DNA from: Amia ocellicauda
Taxonomy: Eukaryota; Chordata; Actinopteri; Amiiformes; Amiidae
Direction of reading: 5' to 3'
DNA length: 64,000 nucleotides
Assembly (NCBI RefSeq): GCF_036373705.1
Contig: NC_089850.1
Coordinates: forward strand, 19,883,256-19,947,255
The position numbers and the translations under genes are program-made. Positions 45,433 through 58,293 of this stretch are shown one piece after another (position 1 is the first letter of the stretch; each line of letters opens with the position of its first letter). The notes below the pieces were generated by a model, which worked only from the letters and a program-made list of their open reading frames with translations, had not been told where the DNA came from and did not search any database.

Positions 45433-46391
45433 GTGAGGCTGATTGCGGCGTTGTGAGGCCGGAGCATCCTGCCGGCGCCTGGTCACTTTTAGCGGCCGAG
45501 TGTCACGCTGTCTTGCCCGGGGTGCAGGGCTCTGACATGCGCCAGCCTGCTTTGACAGTATCCCATTAATAATATAGACAGGGAAGTCGGAGGACCGTGC
45601 AACTCGCAGATCGCCGTTGCAACATTGAAACTTTGAAAACACAGCGCAATTGTTGCATGTGTTTTTATTCTCCGTGAGGGGCTGATCAGTGATCAGGCGA
45701 TGTGTGATCGGGCTGCGTTGACGCTGTTTGCAATGGCTCACCGACTTGCAACTTTGTCTCGTTTGTGAGTTTCCGCGGCACATGTGAGACGCGAATAAAT
45801 GTAACCGCGGTGCAGCGCCGCACACGACAGCGCCTGTCCGCAAATATATACCTAGCTATAAAGCAGATAACGCAGCCCGATTACACAAAACGGCTGGATA
45901 TCGTTTCACAGGTGCGGCATTAGAGGACAAAAACGTCGATGCTGAAAAACAAGACATCTCTATGGTATTGTTAATGCCTGGCGATTGATCTGGAAATCAA
46001 TATCCCCTCTTGTACTAGTATAATATAACGGGGCATTTCTGCACGTCACGTATCTCCTTTGTGCTAAAGCCTAGGATGTAACGCTTGTGCTGCTTGCCAT
46101 GCCAAATGGATAACATTTTAAACAAGCGAATTAGATTTGGTTACACTCTGGCAGTGACATAAAAGTGTGGGGTCTAAGTGAACCACGCATGGGCTTTGTG
46201 TGTCTGTATCACTACTGTGCGTCCAGCAAGACTTACACCACACCATCAAGGGAGAAAATCGAGGATTTATTGCCCCCCAGTCTTCCAGGCCGGGTCTCTT
46301 TGCACATTACATACATACACATTTTCAGTGCTTGCGTTGTCATACATATAGCATTTATCCTGCTGAAATGTAGCATGCTGGGATAATAATT

Positions 46392-46439
46392 GGAAGTATA
46401 AGGGCACCCCGCCCTCCGCAATGGGAAGTATAAGGGCAC
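46392..46439 (+). repeat. Short direct repeat pair
   Basis: GGAAGTATAAGGGCAC occurs at 46392-46407 and again at 46424-46439, identical, offset 32 bp. Confidence 0.85.
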
Positions 46440-47741
46440 AGCACATTTAGAAGAAATTAGTTCCTTTTGAATGACTTGTGAGTCCCTCAGTGGTGTCTCT
46501 GTTTTGCTTGGTGACAGCTTGTACCATTCCTTGTTTTTCCCGTTTGAGGGACTTCTGGTTCCTTATACTTTTATTTCACACTGAACACAGAGGTGCCACA
46601 GGATTTGGCCTTTGGGCAGGGGGCTGTTAATATATAGCTTGATGCATGACACTGCAGCTTTATCCTGTTGGGCTGGAACCTCAGAAAGTGTGCAGTTGAC
46701 CTGTTGCTGTATTATCCATCTTTCCCATCCTGAGCTGCAGTTTTACCTTGCAGGCTGGCAGTTGTCTTTCCTCTTCCACTTTTTTACTAATCTACACACA
46801 CACACGTGCATTTTGTTCTAATTTGTTTGTTTCCCTCTGTTTTATTTGTGTATCTTTTCCAACTTCAATCAAATCAAGGACACTTGTTCCCTGTTTAGGG
46901 GTCGTGCAACCTCACCCAGTCTCAATAACAGAGAGCGAGCTGCTCATCACAGGATGAATAAAGTGTGTGATGTGAACATATTAGACATGAACGTATTTCC
47001 AAGCTGCACAGATACAGATTTCTGCACACAGTACAGACTGAGTCCGTAGTGACCCAAAGCATGCGCTCCATCCTACGAGTAAAATGGGCTCTAGGGCAGC
47101 AGGGTAATGTAAGGGAAGATTCATTGTATTCTGGTTATCGTATTGTCATACTTTGCCTGTTACAAGTTGTTCTTGAAGGTCTTTTGCTCGACATCTGAAA
47201 AAGCTTAAAGTGCCAATCACGGGGGATCAAACAGGCCGTTGCCCTGGTTACAGTATTGATTTGAAATGTTGAGTTGTCAGCCACTGCCCTCCATTGAAAC
47301 TGATCTAAGAACTAATTAACTAATCAACATATCATTTTCTGTCTAATTATGAAATATCTCATTATAATGAATTGTAAAATTGATGCTCTGAGTATTGAAG
47401 GAAACAAGAAAAGAGGATATCCGAAAGGCTTAGGCATCTTCTCCACCTAATGGGTTTCCTAATTAATGTAAAATGATGGCGGAGAGAAGAAATTAACTGC
47501 TCCAATACTGTCAGTTTAATAAGACTGTTTATTTGTCTCGCACAAAGGAAAAGAAGAATAGAACCACCTCACTAGAAGGTACGACATATTTTCATCAAAT
47601 TGTATGAGGAAAGCATTATATTAAAATGCTTTGAGGTGGATTTTCATTAGGGCTTAGACTTATTAACCTCTCCACCAGCTGCACCTTACAAACCTGTAGC
47701 CTTTTGTATTTTTATCTAGGAGCAGTAGAAAGTGATACTGG

Positions 47742-47744
<3 letters not shown>

Positions 47745-47786
<42 letters not shown>
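47745..47786 (+). repeat. (CA)n microsatellite
   Basis: About 21 CA units. Confidence 0.95.
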
Positions 47787-47788
<2 letters not shown>

Positions 47789-47919
47789 ACATTAAAAAAC
47801 AGCCTCCCCTTTTTATACTGCCCCTTCTCCTGGAAGCATCATCATTACAGGATAATGAGCCTATAAGTCGCTTCTTGCCGTGGTACTCTTAGCCTCCCCC
47901 TCCCTCGCCTGTCGATTAT

Positions 47920-47943
47920 GAAGATCTCCTTTGAGAGATCTTC
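47920..47943. other. Perfect 9-bp hairpin
   Basis: GAAGATCTC-CTTTGA-GAGATCTTC. It is followed by TCAC rather than a T-run, so there is nothing terminator-like about it in this eukaryotic setting. Confidence 0.5.
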
Positions 47944-48148
47944 ACTCATGTAGTAGTAGTAATAATAATAATATTAAAAGAAAACATCAGTGGAGGGGGA
48001 GAATGCAATGGAATGTCTGTTTGTGGTGGCAATTACTGTGGAGTCCGTGAATCATTGAAACTATGGTGAGGAGAAAATCAGAGGAGGAAATTCCAAAAGT
48101 ATGATGTATATTTTCCTAAATGTATTTCCAAGAGTGGAAATAAATACT

Positions 48149-48151
<3 letters not shown>

Positions 48152-48192
<41 letters not shown>

Positions 48193-48212
48193 TGTGTGTG
48201 TATATATAGGCC
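48152..48212. repeat. (TA)n/(TG)n compound microsatellite
   Basis: About 19 TA units, then TG units and another short TA tract. Confidence 0.9.
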
Positions 48213-48814
48213 TATATATATTCCCCCCACCCAGTGTGACTTAATGTAATTTCACTTTCACCCCAGCCTCCTTTAATGTGGATTCATTTCTTAATAGTGC
48301 ATGATTGCTTTCCACTCCTTTAAGCATGGTAGTCACAAGTAGGTCATATTGTCATCAGTGCCCAGGACAGAGGAGCCATCCTGTTTTTAAATGCAACAAG
48401 AACACCAAAGAAAGACCAATAGGAGTTCAATAAAAGGGTCTGAACATGCGAATCGCCGCCAGTGCTGAATGGTAGCCATGTTACTGAAGCTGCCTCCTGG
48501 GCATGAGTCAGAAATCGACTGGATGGGATTCTTCCATTACTAAGTCCCACTGTAGGAGCACCAGTGACCTCCACTCCTGTGTTCTTCACCAAACTAGAAG
48601 ACGTTTAAGATGCAATTTGGCTTTAGCCTTCTTCATTTTGAGGAAGACCACAGATGACAGGGCTTCTATGGTTGTTTCTTTAGTTTTGTAACTGACTTGA
48701 CTGTATAAAGTTTTTTTTTTGGGGGGGATGGACTTCCACGAGGTTGTCGAGGTTGTCTGTGTAGTCATGTTTCTGTTAGTTTTGATCCTTGGAAGTCAGG
48801 TTTGTACTTCTCAC

Positions 48815-48832
48815 TTTTTTTTTTTTTTTTTT
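48815..48832 (+). repeat. Poly(T) run of 18
   Basis: Read on the minus strand this is an A18 run. The minus-strand sequence before a poly(A) run would lie at higher coordinates and shows no recognisable gene. Confidence 0.85.
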
Positions 48833-51689
48833 GTAGCACAAGAACCATGACACACACATCCAGATCATTCCTGGTGATAAACTGACACTAACATGGAGCT
48901 GATGTTTATAAAACAGACCTCAAAAGAATGAATATTTATATCTGTGGTCCATTAGCATGAGAATGTGATTTCCACATGTTTTTATTTTCTGCCCAGGAGT
49001 AATTAATGGAGAGTGCTGCAATTTACATCAGCAACAAGGGATTGTTGTCGTTAGTATGATTATACTGAATGTTCAATACCTGCATGCATTTGTTTTAATT
49101 TATCTTGTCGGCAGGGGAATGCAATTTATTTAATTACCCGATGAGCAGTGTGAGATCTGCTTTTCTGGGTCCCCGGTGGACAGTTGGAGCTTGATCATTT
49201 GGCTCCCAATTGTATTTAATCACAAACCACAGTTCTGGATTTGAAGAGCTGCTGAAGTAGTCTCGCATGAACTGTGCAACCCCTGTGAGGGCGCTGCAGT
49301 CTCGGATGCCCACGGTCTTGGGTGAGGTGTCTTTGGCATGTCTAAGTCCCAGTCTTCTGTAAGTGAGTTTTTGCCGTTACCTCGGTTGGAGGATTCCTCC
49401 GAGAAGACTCGTCGCCCCCACGCTCTGCAGCCCTCCTACCCCGACGTTCCTGTGAGGTCACCCCTTCCAATCTGTAGCTGTCATCTGTGGGGAGTTTCAG
49501 TGGTAAAGCTTTTTGTAGAGATTCGTCTACTTGTCTGTGGGTGTAAAGCACAGAAAAACACACGTGTACGCTGTAGCCTATGTACAGTATTGTGTATTGA
49601 TTTATATTACATTTCTTCTAAAGTCACCAAGACATTTGTCAAGTGTATTCATAATAATGATGGTTATTTTTTTGAGAGATGTCATCTTATGCTGTTGAGC
49701 TCTGGCGGCACAAATGGTGCCAAATGACATCCCTTAAACAGTCTTCAACAAACAGAGACACCAATCACTTGACATGTTGGCTTATCATATTAGGTATGCC
49801 TGCAGCACGCCTGTAGTTAGCTTTCACAACGCGTGATTGCCTTCCGAAGGCAGGAAAAACATGTCGAGGTTTAGAACTGTGCGAACCTGCCAAGGAAAAT
49901 GGAAATGCGATACAGCAATCCAAGAGCAGGGCTGGTGCCAAAAGAACTCCTCTGTCAACTGTTGCAAGTGGAACACATGAGGTGACTGTGATTGCATCAC
50001 TCTGAGTTTCCTCATGACTGGGTTAGTGGAATCATTGAGAGGAAGCCTGTTGGAGGATCCTGACAATAGCCAGACCATCAGGCAACAGTTGCTGTTCCCA
50101 GGAAAGTGTACAAATAGAAAGTTTTTTTTGGTTTTGCTTTTTGGAATGGAGCAAAACAGCATTTCTGTCACTATGAAGAGACATGACTCGTCAGTTTGCG
50201 TTTGGTTAGTATTCATCTTTTACAACCTAATGTGATTAATGTATGAGGGAGGCACAACCTTCTAGCTAGCCTGTGCATTTCCATCTGTGGGATCTTCTCT
50301 CTGTCCTTAGCCTCACTGGCGCCCTCACTGTGGTGCTCACTGCGGTGCAGTCTGTGGCACCAGGAGCCCCAGCCCTGTAGCAGGGTCAGTCTGCAGTGCT
50401 GTAGGATGATGAGACTGAGAGACCACTCGCATAATAGCAAGACCAGCATGCTTCAGCCCTTCCGTCAAAATCTTCTTTTTATTTTTTTTATTTTCTCTCT
50501 CTCCATATGGCGGCTTCTAATAATAACTTGCAAAATAAATAAAAAAATCGATAACAAAGGTCACTTGATAAAACTGCAGTAAAGTGTAGATTAGTAGTTG
50601 TACATCAAAGGTTTCTGATTTCCCCACTCAGGATGGGCGCCTGGTCTCCTAGAATTGATTTATTTTTGTTTTTCTTTTTTTCTGTCGTTTTTCTTGTTTA
50701 AAGTGGTCTTGAGGTTAACAATTGGCAATTATGTCTCTGGGAAAGAAAAAAAAAAAAGAAAAAACACAACACAGTCTAGCATGCACACCTTCAGGTTGGT
50801 GGTTTGTGCCATATATAAACTGCCCTGGTGGCAAAGTGTAGGCCTAGCACTTCTGAAATTTAAAAGCTGTGCTGCAGTGCTGGTAGAACATCTGTTGGGT
50901 TGGTTTTATAGCTAAAAATGTCTTGATTTAGTCAGACTTCTGTTCTCGCTTAGCAATTATTCCCTTCATGGTGCCTTATTCAGTTGGGTTTGGGCTCCAC
51001 AAATTATGTATTTTCATTTCTTATAATAGGAAAGAGTTTTGCTGCTTCGTATACAATTACATCCTCCAGCCCTTTATTGCACCAGCCATGAGTAAGTTCT
51101 TCTTGTCTTGTTTCCAAAAGCCACTGTGATTCATGTTCGCTGATTCTCAGTCTGCCTTTCAGATTAGCTTGAATGTTGAGGTGCAAATGGACCAAGGGAC
51201 AGGCCTGCTGTTTTATATATTAAAAAAGGGCTCCTAAACTTTATAGAGCGTTCTATTAGGAGTTAAGATTGGGGAAACTATGGGTACAATTAATGAATTA
51301 AGTTGCCTTCTTTTAATTGCAGTCTTGCCTAACAGAACCATCTACACTCTCCCAAGTAATGAACCTCTATTGCTTTTTGTTCTTCTATGCTCATTTTAGG
51401 TATGTTTTAGGACCGTAAGTCATTCTTGTTTTATACCTTACCTTAATAGTTGAAGTCCTATAAGGAGGCTGCTCAGGAAGAGCGCAGTTCCCCATATAGA
51501 TTAAAGGTTTACACATCAGTTCAGTTTGAAGACTTGTTTTTTGTTTTGAGCTAGTTTCATGAAGAGCAAAACCTCGGATGGCCCTGTGAGGCGGTCACTG
51601 CACTGAGCTAAGGCTGGGTGACTGCCGTGCTGTGCGCAGAGCAATAAAAGCAAATGAGTTGCAAGGAATTTTGTTATTTTGTTAGGGTG

Positions 51690-51882
51690 TGGGAAAACGA
51701 CTCTCTGGGTTTCAGCTTTTTAACCATAAACTTGCCGCATCAAATCCCAGCTCAGGCAATGCACTTGTACATGTGAACCAGGCACTCAACACAGATCACT
51801 CCTGAGAGAGAACCCAAGGTTATAAACGGGCACCCGGACAAGTCGCTTTGGGTAAAAGGGTCAGTAAGAGGAATTAAATAAG
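51690..51882 (+). mobile_element. Diverged tRNA-derived SINE
   Basis: A B-box-like GCATCAAATCCCAG at 51738-51751 is followed by a body and the 3' tail GACAAGTCGCTTTGGGTAAA then AGGGTCAGTAAGAG..AATAA (51838-51880). The tail matches the consensus fish SINE ending AAGTCGCTTTGGATAAAAGC. The 5' end is too diverged to place exactly. Confidence 0.55.
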
Positions 51883-52489
51883 TTATTTTTATTTTGCCTC
51901 AGTTATTTAACTTCAGTCCTTGCAAACCATGAAACCTCAACCTTAAAAAACAAAACAAAAAACTTGCCAATCAGCTTTTTCTAATGCAGTTTTCACTAGA
52001 CAACTGAGGATGCTGAGGATGAGTCTTTTTTTACATTTTCCAGCCAGATTGTCCTTCGGTGCCATTAGCAAACACAAAAATGAAGCTGGTAGTAATACAG
52101 CAGGGAGCTTGGAGACACTGCGCTGGGAGAGCAGGAGACTGCTGGGAACGTCCGGCCTGCCTTTGTGAAACGCAACCTTTTTGCTGGCACTTGGCCACCA
52201 TGCTGCCGCTCGATCGCTCGCCTTGGTCGAAATTGTGTGCAATCTGTTTCCTCATTTTCTCACAACCGTTTTCTAAAAATATATATTTTTTCCGGAAGGT
52301 CAATGCCTGCCTTTAGATAACACAAAAGCTCTTCACGTGGGCCTGGGGTTTTTGGAAGTCTATTCACAGCAACTCACACGTGGAAATAAAAGGGTACTAT
52401 TATATGTGTTATTATTGACCTGCTTCAGTGGTCGTCGTGTTGACTGTTGATTTAAAGCGTGTTGGAACGCTGTGCTGGTATCGTACCTG

Positions 52490-52575
52490 TCCCTGTCCTT
52501 TTTAAACCTGTGAAAGCCCCCTGTGACTGCTTGTTGTGAAGGGCGCTGTACCCAATAAAGATGGATTGATTGATA
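52490..52575 (+). repeat. LINE 3'-tail fragment
   Basis: CCCTGTGACTGCTTGTTGTGAAGGGCGCTGTACCCAATAAAG followed by GATTGATTGA resembles the 'TTGTGAAAGGCGCTATACAAATAAA' 3' end and short tandem tail of a fish non-LTR retroelement. Only the tail is present. Confidence 0.5.
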
Positions 52576-55483
52576 CTTGCTCAGTGGCTCTAACCTAAGA
52601 AGTCTTACTCAACAGAGTAATAATTTATGCCTGGGAGAGGCATTTAGTGTAATACTGTGTGATTCTTACTGCTTCTGTAGCTTCAGGGGATACATCAGCA
52701 ATGTTTTTTTAAAATTCTCTTACGCTTTTAAAAGGACTTGAGGAATTGAGTATTGAACTTAAAAATAGAATATACATATCAACGTGAACTGAGTAGTAAA
52801 CGGAAGATGTGAAGAGCAGACGTGTATTCAACTTCCGATCTCTTACAAAAAATCATAGACTTAAAGACAAGCTATTAAGGTTTTATAAAGGTTTATATCT
52901 GTCTATATCTTTCTCTCTCTCGCTTGCAACACCTCTTTAGCCAGATGTGGTCGCTGTCTAGGCGTAGGCTATATTTTATTTATGTGGGGTTTGAGAAAAT
53001 GCAATTAAATGCAAAATACAAGTAAAGTATAGCAATCCCACCCGACAATAATGCAACAGATCTTATGTTTTTCACTGTAAGAAGTAAATACTAATTTCTC
53101 CTGAATGTCCGAGTATGCAAAATAATGGTCCTTTAAAATGCTGTCATGTGAAACTTACTTTTTGAGCCCCTTCTCTAAGATTCCAGAGGTCACAGTCTCC
53201 AACTCCTGCTAACGGTGTAGGTTGGTAACACACAGACAGACACAATTAAGTGTGATTATAGGGTACTCTGGCAGACACTTATTTCTTGCACTTGAACATT
53301 TTTCATCAGTACCATGATTTTTGGAGAGAATCTGTCTCTTGGCAGGCAAGTTGCATAATTATCTCCAAAAATATTTAGAAAATTATATATAGATACACAC
53401 AGGGACACACACCTTATGTATATGTATTCATATCTGTTGCACTTTAAGAGATGTGATCAACATAGTTTTTGAAGATAACTTCTAGTCAGTCTGTATTTAA
53501 ATGCTGCTTAGTTTAAACAGGATAAAACTTTTGATGATATCTCTGGTGTGTTTATACAGGATTTGGCAATTTGTTTTGCAACATCTACTACATGTACTTC
53601 CTTTATTAGAATGTCAGGCCAGGACTGACGAAAATTGAAATCATAAGAATACTTGTGCTTGTCAGCTCTCTTACAACAAACAGGAATAATGCGTGAACAG
53701 TTCTGATCAGGGAGAAAGCTGTCAATCCTGCAGGGTCTATAGCGCACTCCGTCAATCATCACTCAAATGTTGAATTTGGATGGTGTTAGGCCAGTTGTGT
53801 TTTGGTTTGATCTAGTACTGCCACACCGGGCTTTTAGAATCCTCTCTTTTCCGGCAATAAGATGCAAATTAAATGAAAAGGCAAATCTATGGGCACTTGG
53901 CTGTTACTTTCTCACGGTTCTTTAATCCTTAGTCAGACTGGTTATCACGACAGCATAGTCGGGTCTTTGTTGGTTACAAAATGGCCCAAAAAGAAGATTG
54001 GCTCCGTTTCAGGATTCCAGCTTTAAAACCACTTTTCTCAGGAGGTTTCCATTTTACCTTATCATTTTTTATTTATTTCCGCAGTGTCCTTCATCACATC
54101 TGCTGGGTCCGCAGTGCCAAGGCAGGTGCAGTGCGTTAGTGGGATCTGAGTGATGGTTTGTAGATGGTTTGGTGGGGGTGCAAATAGTGTTGGGTGTGTG
54201 ACTATGAATAGGACAGTGTTTGTAGACTTCCTGATCAGAGATGCAGATGAATACATGGTGTTCATGTGCATGTGTGCGTATTCGCTTCATTCACAAATTT
54301 GCACTCCTGTTTTGTTTTTCTCTTAAGGGAATTCTTAAAAGGGTTTGAGTTGGTCATTTGATGTTACAAATGAAATTTAAAGGAGCTCTTCAGCCCTGCA
54401 GCAACATAACCACATCACACACTCGGCTTCAGGTACCTGGATCTCGAGACCTTTCCCCTGTCACCATAAATGTAGCTCTCTCTGCACAAAGAAGCATCTC
54501 CTGTCTTCGGTCCTGAATGCCTCGTACACTTGCTTTCTGTTCGTGCCCTGGGTCCTGGTATCATTGTCGATCTTGCTGTTGATGTTGTTGCTGTCATAGT
54601 TCACCCCCGTTAGCAATGGCCCTGGGTTTGGCAGTGGCAGCGACCTGTTGGTCATGCATCAGCAGTTTTTGAGGAAGGAGGCCCTGGTGACAGCCCTCAC
54701 TATGGATATGCGCTGGTGGGAAGAGTCAGTGTAATCTTATGTAATTGATTTGCTCTTGTCTCTGTCCCTGGAGTGTGCATGGTGTTCAGTGGCAGATTTA
54801 CAGAAAGCCTACTCTGCTGACGAGGCAGTAATTGCCCAGAGATTAGGCTCAGAACAGGGGCATCCCAGCTCAGTCATGACACAGACGCACACTGGCTTAC
54901 CTGCGGTATAATTCTCGTAACTCTCTTACCCCTGTGAGGGAGCAGGGCAGCTACATAGCTGTGATCATGAAGAACTGAGCAGAGTCCCTGCAAGACGTGA
55001 GGACATGCATCGGCTGCACCGCACAATCCCTGCCCTCTGAATCGCAGCCCTGTCCTCGCTGAGGCCGAGCCACCTGTCCTGAGCAAAGTGGAATGAAGTT
55101 ACAGGTCACGGCAGGAAACTGAAGCGGCCGAGACCTGGGAGTGCAATAATTCCCTGTTAGTGGTGAGTGCTTTACAATGGAAAGTAAAGCAAGAAGGGTT
55201 TCTTAATGGATTTTGTGTGTGTGTTAAGTTGTCACTTAGTGTGGCACAAGTATATATCTGGAATTACAAGACATCCAAAGATCTAAAAGAATATTGTTTT
55301 TTTAACAATGAGATTGTTTAAATTGGAGTATTTTGTCATTTGAGTTCATTATGAGTAAAAGGAAGAGGCATCAAAAGCAACTAGAAACAGAGCAGCCATG
55401 GTGTGAAGTGTGGTACTTTCCTATTCGCAGGTAGGCTGGGGTTTGGCTGAAACCTGGCCTTTCATTGTCGGAGCTTACCATAA

Positions 55484-55660
55484 AGGCAGCACTGTGGGGT
55501 AGTGGTTAGGGCTCCGGTAGGGCAGTGCTGTTGTACCCTTGAGCAAGGTACCTCACTTAGATTGCTCCAGTAAAATACCCAGCTGTGTAAATGGGTACAA
55601 ATGTTAGTTGCCCTGGATAAGAGTGTCTGATAAATGACAAATAATTTAATGTAATGTAAT
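55484..55660 (+). mobile_element. tRNA-derived SINE, about 177 bp
   Basis: Starts GGCAGCACTGTGGGGTAGTG with a tRNA A-box-like GGGTAGTGGTTAGGGCT. The middle is CCTTGAGCAAGGTACCTCAC and the 3' part CCCTGGATAAGAGTGTCTGA, ending in (AATGT)n. This order is that of common ray-finned-fish SINEs copied by an L2-type LINE. A B box is eroded, so current transcription is unlikely. Confidence 0.8.
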
Positions 55661-57377
55661 TGCTATCACAGTTTAGTTTTAAACCTAATGGTGCTGCGAG
55701 CATTTTATTATATTACAGCAAATGCACTTTTAAATTTGTCCTTATTAATATGTGCATTTTATGAGCTGAGCAGTTCCTCTTGGGGGTAAAGAAGCAGTTA
55801 ACTCTTAGGGCAATAAAGGAGAATACCTGCCATTTTGGGGACCAGGTGACTTCCCCCAGAGTGTCCTGTTGACGCGGTTCAAACGATGCCCACAGATCCC
55901 CCGCTGTTGTTCACTCGCTAAAACTGTTGCCTGCAAGCAGCCGCAAACTGGCGAAGACATAAATGATTGGATTTCTATTACACTATAAACTATAAACCGA
56001 TTGCTCTTCCAAATGTCAAGTAAGTCTGCGTTTGCGAAATATTCCACTTATATAAATGTTCCTTACGGCGAGTGATAAATGGCCTGTCTTCTCCACAGGC
56101 TCAGCTCGTGAGGATCTGTGGCTTTTTTCAGCTCCTCTTGGCTTTTCACTGGATTGGCACAGGGTTTGTCCTGGGGTCCCTTGGGCATGGTGTATGCCTT
56201 CATTGTGCAGGCCTGATTTTATAATTCGAACATTCATTGAGTAAATAATCCATTGAAGTGTGTGCCATAGGAAGCCTGTATTTACAACATTAACAGAGAC
56301 CGGAGAAATGGATTGGCCAGGATTGTGTTTTGCCTGCTTGCCATACATTCTTATTTTACATGTCTTAAAAAAAAAAAATCTGTAAATAGCCCAGAGTCCT
56401 TTTTTAATTGTGTTAACAAACACAAGCATTGCATGTTGAACATAAGTTCAGGATGCAGTTTACATGTTATTTTTTGTTTATCACAAAAATACTGACAGGC
56501 TATTCTGAGTGTGTAATTATCTTTGCTTTGTTGTATGCACACACCTCGGTACTGAAGACACTTTGGTGAGCAGTAATTTTGACTGGTATCATAGAAACAA
56601 GCAAACCAACAAAGAAAACACTGACTTGGATAAATATCACATTTCTCAATAACAGTTCACACATCACCAGAATGGGTGTCTAAGCCAAAGCCTGCTTTCA
56701 GAGTTAGTTTTGCGATTATTAAACATTTGCATAAGTCCCTTAGATATTACAAGTGTTCCTTTATTTGATATCTGCCGAGAGCATAAAGGAAGGGATATTT
56801 CTCACTCTGCAGTGTGCTTGATAAAAGAACGTCACATTCTGCTTTGCTGAAAAGGAAAGGATGCCCAGAGAGAGAGTGATTTGAGGATTACATGTCCTCT
56901 GTAAGCAGTGAGGGCTCTAGTACAGTAACACAGGGCAAATGCATTGACGTAAAGCCTTTAGTTTGGTGTCTGTATGCATTGAACATCTTAGACTCTCGTT
57001 TAATAAGACCTTCTTCTCTGGTTTTCAATTAAAAGGATTCTGCGCTTCCTGTAATTGAATTGTGCCCTGTGAGTTCTCTTTAGAGACGAGGCCTGGGTTT
57101 TTTCTAATGGCACAAAAGTCCGCTTAATGCTTTCAACGCTCTGTGAGTTATGCAAAATAGGCAATGGGATGGAACTCGTTCTATGGGCTAGACTAAATGA
57201 AAACTTTGACCCACCCTCGAATCGCACATTACGAAGTTATGCCCTATTGCATTTCAATTTAGAATTAGAATAAACAGGCTTCTAACAATAAATTAAACTG
57301 CGATTTGCAGGTTGGTCAGAGTCTTGATTTGGTCTACCCCTGTATCAGTTTTACACACTCCAGTGTTAGAATGCATA

Positions 57378-57408
57378 CACCGATCAGCCATAACATTATG
57401 ACCACCTG
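57378..57408 (+). repeat. Left terminal inverted repeat
   Basis: CACCGATCAGCCATAACATT followed by ATGACCACCTG; pairs with 58263-58293. Confidence 0.9.
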
Positions 57409-57409
57409 C

Positions 57410-58118
57410 CTAATATTGTGTAGGTCCCCCTTTTGCCGCCAAAACAGCCCTGACCCGTCGAGGCATGGACTCCACTAGACCTCTGAAGGTGTGCTGTGGT
57501 ATCTGGCACCAAGACGTTAGCAGCAGATCCTTTAAGTCCTGTAAGTTGCGAGGTGGGGCCTCCATGGATCGGACGTGTTTGTCCAGCACATCCCACAGAT
57601 GCTCGATTGGATTGAGATCTGGGGAATTTGGAGGCCAAGTCAACACCTTGAACTCGTGATTCATCAGACCAGGCCACCTTCTTCCATTGCTCCGTGGTCC
57701 AGTTCTGATGCTCACGTGCCCATTGTAGGCGCTTTCGGCAGTGGACAGGGGTCAGCATGGGCACCCTGACTGGTCTGCGGCTACACAGCCCCATACGCAA
57801 CAAACTGCGATGCACTGTGTGTCCTGACACCTTTCTATCAGAACCAGCATTCACTTTTTCAGCAATTTGAGCTACAGTAGCTCATCTGTTGGATCAGACC
57901 AGCCTTCGCTCCCCACGTGCATCAGTGAGTCTTGGCCGCCCATGACCCTGTCGCCGGTTCACCGCTTTTCCTTCCTTGGACCAATTTTGACAGGTACTGA
58001 CCACTGCAGACCGGGAACACCCCACAAGAGCTGCAGTTTTGGAGATGCTCTGACCCAGTCGTCTAGCCATCACAATTTGTGATGCAAAACATTTATGCAA
58101 TTTGTGATGCCTTGTCAA
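57410..58118 (-). pseudogene. Tc1-like transposase, deleted and frameshifted
   Basis: Minus strand from ATG 58118. The DNA-binding helix-turn-helix region contains MARRLGQSISKTAALVGCSR. The next part (57854 onward) is in another frame and contains RKRLQWAREHQNWTTEQWKK and WSDESR with the first catalytic Asp. A third frame reads SPDLNPIEHLWDVLDKHVRS with the catalytic Glu, and ends GGPTQY. The block with the second catalytic Asp, roughly 100 residues, is absent, and at least two frame changes exist. It cannot make an active enzyme. Confidence 0.88.
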
Positions 58119-58262
58119 AGTCGCTCAGATCCTTACACTGCCCATTTTCCCTGCTTCTGACACATCAACTTTGAGCACAAAATGTTCACTTGCTGCCTAA
58201 TATATCCCACCCACTGACAGGTGCCATGATAACGAGATTATCAGTGTTATTCACTTCACCTG

Positions 58263-58293
58263 TCAGTGGTCATAATGTTATGGCTGATCAGTG
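58263..58293 (-). repeat. Right terminal inverted repeat
   Basis: GTGGTCATAATGTTATGGCT followed by GATCAGTG; a second, inner degenerate copy (CACTGACAGGTGCCATGATA) lies at about 58211-58230. Confidence 0.9.

Larger units (their letters stand above)
57378..58293. mobile_element. Tc1-like transposon with internal deletion (916 bp)
   Basis: Flanked by the TA target on both sides (57376-57377, 58294-58295). The left end CACCGATCAGCCATAACATT and the right end pair over about 26 bp with one mismatch (GATCAG versus GATCGG). This terminus is well known from a Tc1 family spread among fishes and lampreys. The element is about 0.9 kb where complete relatives are about 1.2 kb or more, because the transposase gene lacks its middle. 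Confidence 0.9.

Noticed and set aside
45367..45843. 158-codon minus-strand frame in the CpG block
   Set aside because: No recognisable domain, compositionally biased (Arg/Pro/Ser), overlaps the splice donor of the probable plus-strand exon; chance frame of GC-rich DNA.
47920..47943. Hairpin as a transcription terminator
   Set aside because: Eukaryotic nuclear setting, no gene end nearby and no T-run after it.
52805..52930. Possible snRNA- or tRNA-like sequence
   Set aside because: No conserved promoter elements or foldable structure could be matched.
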